Source: JBEKYD01 sp049509915
Lineage (GTDB): Bacteria > Acidobacteriota > Terriglobia > Bryobacterales > Bryobacteraceae
Reading direction: 5' to 3'
Length of the DNA: 64,000 nt
NCBI GenBank assembly: GCA_049509915.1
Contig: JBEKZL010000026.1
Location: 1 to 64,000, forward strand
Part shown: piece by piece, positions 60,855-64,000 of the stretch
Numbering within the stretch: the stretch's first letter is position 1
Layout: the number at the start of each line of letters is the position of its first letter
Program-made: the position numbers and the translations under genes
The notes under the pieces: model-generated
Databases searched by the model: none
What the model saw: only the letters and a program-made list of their open reading frames with translations
Told to the model about the DNA's origin: nothing

Positions 60855-62006
60855 ATGAGAATCGGATCCAAAAGGCTTGGTTTCGCCTTCGTCCTCTTGA
60901 CTTGGGCAGGCGCAAGCTGGGCCGGGAATGTATCCGGCACCGTCGCCGACTACAACGCGGCGAAAGTGCGCCTTGCCAACGGCGTGCTGGTGGTGCCGGC
61001 GGGCGATGCCATCTATACCGCGACCTCGACCATTAGCCTAGGGTCCAGCTTCACCGTGACTCTGCCTTCCGGATTTCAGTTTGCGACGGCGCCCACCTTG
61101 ACGAGCTCCGCGGCGACCTTTACCATGGCCGGCGGCGGCATAGGCTCGCAGAGCGCCACGTTTACGGTGGCGACCTCCAATGTGTCCGCGGCCCAAACGA
61201 TCGCGCTGGGAACCTATACCGTAAGCGGCGCGACTGCCCTGGAGACAATCACTCCGATAGCCGGCGCGTTGCCCCTGACCATGCAGGCCATTGGGACCGA
61301 CCCGTCGCCGGTGCCGTTTCGGGAGTTTGCCAGCGATACCGGAATCACGGCGCAACTCGTCGGCGGCAACCAGACCATCGATCTCAATCCTCCCTCGAAC
61401 GGCACCGAATTCGGTCTGAGCCCTTCGTTCTATCTCACGGCGGTGTTGGCTGCCATCGCAATCGCGCCGGAAACAGTCGATTTTGCCACCCGCACCGTTC
61501 CCATTCTGGGCGCCAACGGGCAGACCAACGCCCTGAATCCAGGCGACACCGTGACCGTCGTAATCCCGGGGACGTATGGAGGCCTTGCAAGTTTCTTTCT
61601 GTCGAACTACTCGAGCTGCCCAATTTCAGCCTCGGCGGGCACGGTCAGTTCCGGGGGCATCGCTGCTCCCAACGTCCCGATCGGGGCCGAGACGTTTTTT
61701 TGCGTGACGGGCAGCGGCGCTCCGATTGAACTGCTCCCCTCGGGTGCTGGCAGCTCCCAGAACGCCTACGGCTTTGCCAACATCGCACTAAGCCCCGGCA
61801 GCAGCACGGATTTTCTGGCGACTTCCAACGTCAGCATCGCATACCCCGGGTCGATTTGCTACACCAACAATGGCAGTTCCTGTGTGGTCCCCAGCTTCTT
61901 CGTGGCCGCGCCCGTGCCCGCTCTCTCTTTCTGGGGGATGGGCGCGCTGGCGGGGATGCTGCTCCTGTTCGGTGCCCGGATGTTGAGAACAAAACAAGCG
62001 GCTTAG
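60855..62006 (+). CDS. Secreted protein with VPALSxWG (IPTL-like) C-terminal sorting tail
   Basis: A 383-residue exported protein starting at 60855 after AGGAGG. The signal peptide is LGFAFVLLTWAGASWAGN. The body is Ser/Thr/Ala-rich and beta-like (STISLGSSFTVTLPSGFQFA, LTSSAATFTMAGGGIGSQSA, TVTVVIPGTYGGLASFFLSN) with several Cys. The C-terminus VPALSFWGMGALAGMLLLFG followed by ARMLRTKQAA has the layout of IPTL-CTERM signals (IPTLSxWG, hydrophobic helix, basic tail). It is probably processed by an exosortase-like system. Function unknown. Confidence 0.85.
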   Translation: MRIGSKRLGFAFVLLTWAGASWAGNVSGTVADYNAAKVRLANGVLVVPAGDAIYTATSTISLGSSFTVTLPSGFQFATAPTLTSSAATFTMAGGGIGSQSATFTVATSNVSAAQTIALGTYTVSGATALETITPIAGALPLTMQAIGTDPSPVPFREFASDTGITAQLVGGNQTIDLNPPSNGTEFGLSPSFYLTAVLAAIAIAPETVDFATRTVPILGANGQTNALNPGDTVTVVIPGTYGGLASFFLSNYSSCPISASAGTVSSGGIAAPNVPIGAETFFCVTGSGAPIELLPSGAGSSQNAYGFANIALSPGSSTDFLATSNVSIAYPGSICYTNNGSSCVVPSFFVAAPVPALSFWGMGALAGMLLLFGARMLRTKQAA

Positions 62007-62132
62007 TGCTGGCAGGGAATAACCGTGCCGTTCCGGCGTGGCCCCCGGAGACCAGGGGGTTGAACGGAAGCAGCGCCGCGCGAAATGCGAGCTTCGGCGG
62101 GGCTTCCCTCGCAGGCTCGCCAGGGACTACTC

Positions 62133-62138
62133 TATACC
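62133..62138 (+). promoter_or_regulatory. -10-like TATACC close to the GH116 start
   Basis: Lies 2 nt before the ATG at 62141, tighter than the 6-nt spacing seen elsewhere. Weak evidence. Confidence 0.3.
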
Positions 62139-62140
62139 TG

Positions 62141-64000
62141 ATGTCCATCAAGCGCCGCACCTTTCTAGAAGGGATCGCCCTTGCCAGCGCCGCCACCGGG
62201 GCCGGCGCGCAAACCCCGGCTCCGCCCGCGCCTGCACCGGTTCCCGCCGGGGAAATCGCGTTCCCCCGTGTTTTCAGCGGACGGCACCTTACCGTCATCG
62301 CATTTCCCCTAGGCGGCGTCTGCGCCGGATCGCTCAGCCTGGGAGGGCGCGGGCAGCTTCGCGATTGGGAGATCTTCAACCGCCCCGACAAGGGCAACGC
62401 GCCCGACTACGCCTTCCCGGCCGTCTGGGCGCAGACGGGCAATCGCAAGCCGATCGCACGGGTTCTCGAATCGCGCCTTCAACCGCCGTTTGAAGGCTCC
62501 AGCGGGCTGGGCTCGCGCAATGCGCCCGGGCTGACCCGGCTCGCCTCGGCCGCCTTTACCGGCGAGTTTCCGCTGGCAAGGGTCGATTTCGCCGATCCCA
62601 GTCTGCCTGTCAAAGTCTCGCTCGAAGCCTTCTCGCCCTTCATCCCGCACGAACCCGACGAGAGCGGGCTGCCAGTCGCCATTCTGCGTTACCGTGTCAC
62701 CAATCCCAACGCGGCGCCAGCCAAAGTATCCATCGCCTGGTCCATCGAAAATCCCACCGGCCGCACCGCGGCTGCCGATACCCGCGTCAACGAATACAAG
62801 ACCTCGGACCGCCTGGCCGGCATTCTCATGACCAGCCCGGAACTGCCCGCCGATGACGCGTTGAAGGGCAGCTTCGTGCTGGCGGTGCTCGATTCCGCCG
62901 ATGCGCAGGTCACCCACCTGCGCGGATGGGAGCGCGGCCGCTGGTGGAACTCGCCCATGTTTTTCTGGGACGATTTTTCCGCCGATGGCGAGCTCGGTCC
63001 CGAGTCGAAAGACCCTGGACCGGTGGGAGCGCTCTCGCTCGGTCGCACCATCGCGGCTGGCGCCCACGCCGATTACACCTTCCTGCTGGCTTGGCATTTC
63101 CCCAACCGCACGCCGCGCCGCTGCGGCTGGACCGCCGCCGCCGGCGATGAGGATACCCTCCTCGGCAACTACTACACCACCCGCTTCGCGGACGCCTGGG
63201 AAGCCGCTGAATATGCCGCCGCGCACCTGGAAACGCTGGAGAAAAAGACCCGCCGGTTTGCCGCCGTCATGCGCGAGTCCACCATCCCCGCCGTCATCAA
63301 AGACGCCGCCAGCGCCAACCTCTCGACCCTGGTCACTCCGGTTGCGTTCCGCACCGCCGACGGCCAATTCCACGGTTTCGAAGGCGCCAACGACCACGCC
63401 GGCTGCTGCCACGGAAGCTGCGCGCACGTCTGGAATTACGAAACCGCCACCGCTCATCTTTTCCCGACGTTCGCCCGCTCGCTGCGCGCGTCCGCCTTCG
63501 GCTATCAGATGGACCGCGCCGGCGCCATCCGTTTCCGCGAGCGCCTTCCCCACCGCGGCGACAGCTTCGGCTACGCCGCCGCCGATGCCCAGATGGGCCA
63601 GATCATGCACGCTTACCTCGACTGGCTGCTGTCGGGCGACACACGTTGGCTGCGGGAAATGTGGCCGCGCATCAAGAAGGCCATCGAGTTTGCCTGGGTT
63701 CCGGGCGGCTGGGACGCCAATAAAGACGGGGTTCTCGAGGGCGTGCAGCACAATACCTACGACGTGGAGTTTTACGGCCCCAACCCGCTCTGCGGCATCT
63801 TCTATCTGGGCGCGCTCCGCGCGGGCGAAGAGATGGCCCGCGTCACCGGCGACACGGCTGCCGCGGCCGACTATCGCGCCGTCTTCGAGCGCGGCAGCAA
63901 ATGGGTCGATGCCAACCTGTTCAACGGCGAATTCTACATTCAGAAGATCCGCGGCGTGGCGAAGGACAAGATCGCGCCGAATCTGGCCGGCGACATGGGC
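62141..64000 (+). CDS. GH116 glucosylceramidase-like glycosidase, 5' part
   Basis: The frame is open to the window end (620 residues so far). The N-terminus SIKRRTFLEGIALASAATGA is a twin-arginine signal. Then come a Pro/Ala linker and the GH116 hallmark IAFPLGGVCAGSLSLGGRGQ followed by LRDWEIFNRPDKGN, matching bile-acid beta-glucosidase/GBA2-like enzymes. The N-terminal beta domain contains LRYRVTNPNAAPAKVSIAWS. The (alpha/alpha)6 catalytic domain begins around CCHGSCAHVWNYETATAHLF and reaches HNTYDVEFYGPNPLCGIFYL. It should cleave beta-glucosides or related glycosides in the periplasm. The remaining catalytic region is outside the window. Confidence 0.9.
   Translation, partial: MSIKRRTFLEGIALASAATGAGAQTPAPPAPAPVPAGEIAFPRVFSGRHLTVIAFPLGGVCAGSLSLGGRGQLRDWEIFNRPDKGNAPDYAFPAVWAQTGNRKPIARVLESRLQPPFEGSSGLGSRNAPGLTRLASAAFTGEFPLARVDFADPSLPVKVSLEAFSPFIPHEPDESGLPVAILRYRVTNPNAAPAKVSIAWSIENPTGRTAAADTRVNEYKTSDRLAGILMTSPELPADDALKGSFVLAVLDSADAQVTHLRGWERGRWWNSPMFFWDDFSADGELGPESKDPGPVGALSLGRTIAAGAHADYTFLLAWHFPNRTPRRCGWTAAAGDEDTLLGNYYTTRFADAWEAAEYAAAHLETLEKKTRRFAAVMRESTIPAVIKDAASANLSTLVTPVAFRTADGQFHGFEGANDHAGCCHGSCAHVWNYETATAHLFPTFARSLRASAFGYQMDRAGAIRFRERLPHRGDSFGYAAADAQMGQIMHAYLDWLLSGDTRWLREMWPRIKKAIEFAWVPGGWDANKDGVLEGVQHNTYDVEFYGPNPLCGIFYLGALRAGEEMARVTGDTAAAADYRAVFERGSKWVDANLFNGEFYIQKIRGVAKDKIAPNLAGDMG

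Noticed and set aside
1..64000. tRNA genes, rRNA, CRISPR arrays, riboswitches
   Set aside because: I found no cloverleaf-like sequence, no regularly spaced direct repeats and no recognisable aptamer; the tandem units in the palindromes are too short and variable for CRISPR.

Overview
The window looks like a chromosomal segment of a GC-rich Acidobacteriota, most likely of the Solibacter/Bryobacter lineage. This rests on family content: an Oar-like TonB-dependent receptor with an N-terminal carboxypeptidase-regulatory domain, a CRTAC1-type FG-GAP/ASPIC protein, a beta-propeller protein ending in the Solibacter-type C-terminal domain, PEP-CTERM and VPALSxWG sorting tails, two paralogous OmpA proteins, a DUF2934 protein, and many multidomain sensor kinases. 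I saw no rRNA, tRNA, CRISPR array, intact prophage or intact insertion sequence.

Layout. 1-8.7 kb: end of an enolase-superfamily gene, then a TPR protein and an Oar-like receptor (minus strand) facing a CRTAC1 protein. 8.8-18.3 kb: mostly housekeeping and metabolism on the plus strand (Nudix, rlmB, gamma-glutamyltransferase, a sugar isomerase-like protein, asnS, arginase, ddl, an OmpA protein). 18.3-21.5 kb: a disrupted prolyl-oligopeptidase-type gene, a YbaK-type deacylase, two tiny proteins and a decayed MazF. 21.6-26.6 kb: a TonB receptor, YfiR-like protein and hybrid histidine kinase operon. 26.7-31.3 kb: second OmpA paralogue, a GH43-like secreted protein, a Tat-exported enolase-superfamily enzyme and a small HTH protein. 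31.6-36.8 kb: an S41, lipoprotein-carrier-like and M1 peptidase operon facing a wrecked mazEF locus that runs in frame into an M20 hydrolase. 36.9-45.6 kb: secreted propeller protein, EamA half-transporter, Tat-HAD protein, a DHDPS-like/epimerase/GNAT operon, flavin reductase and an SMP-30-like protein. 45.6-50.8 kb: a c-di-GMP phosphodiesterase-type regulator, then mreB-mreC-mreD. 51.1-64 kb: PEP-CTERM protein, Nramp-Usp fusion, two large sensor kinases separated by gene remnants, a VPALSxWG-tailed protein and the start of a GH116 glucosylceramidase-like enzyme.

The most unusual points are these. (1) A dispersed palindromic repeat built on GATGAACACCGATAA-like units is present in four intergenic copies. 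(2) One copy appears to have replaced the N-terminal half of a MazE-type antitoxin while supplying an in-frame ATG. (3) The adjacent MazF has no stop codon and reads into an M20 hydrolase. (4) Many genes carry a TANNNT hexamer about 6 nt before the start codon, which suggests widespread leaderless transcription. (5) Several genes look like internal-deletion remnants: the prolyl-oligopeptidase gene, a sensor kinase, a TonB receptor and a mazF.
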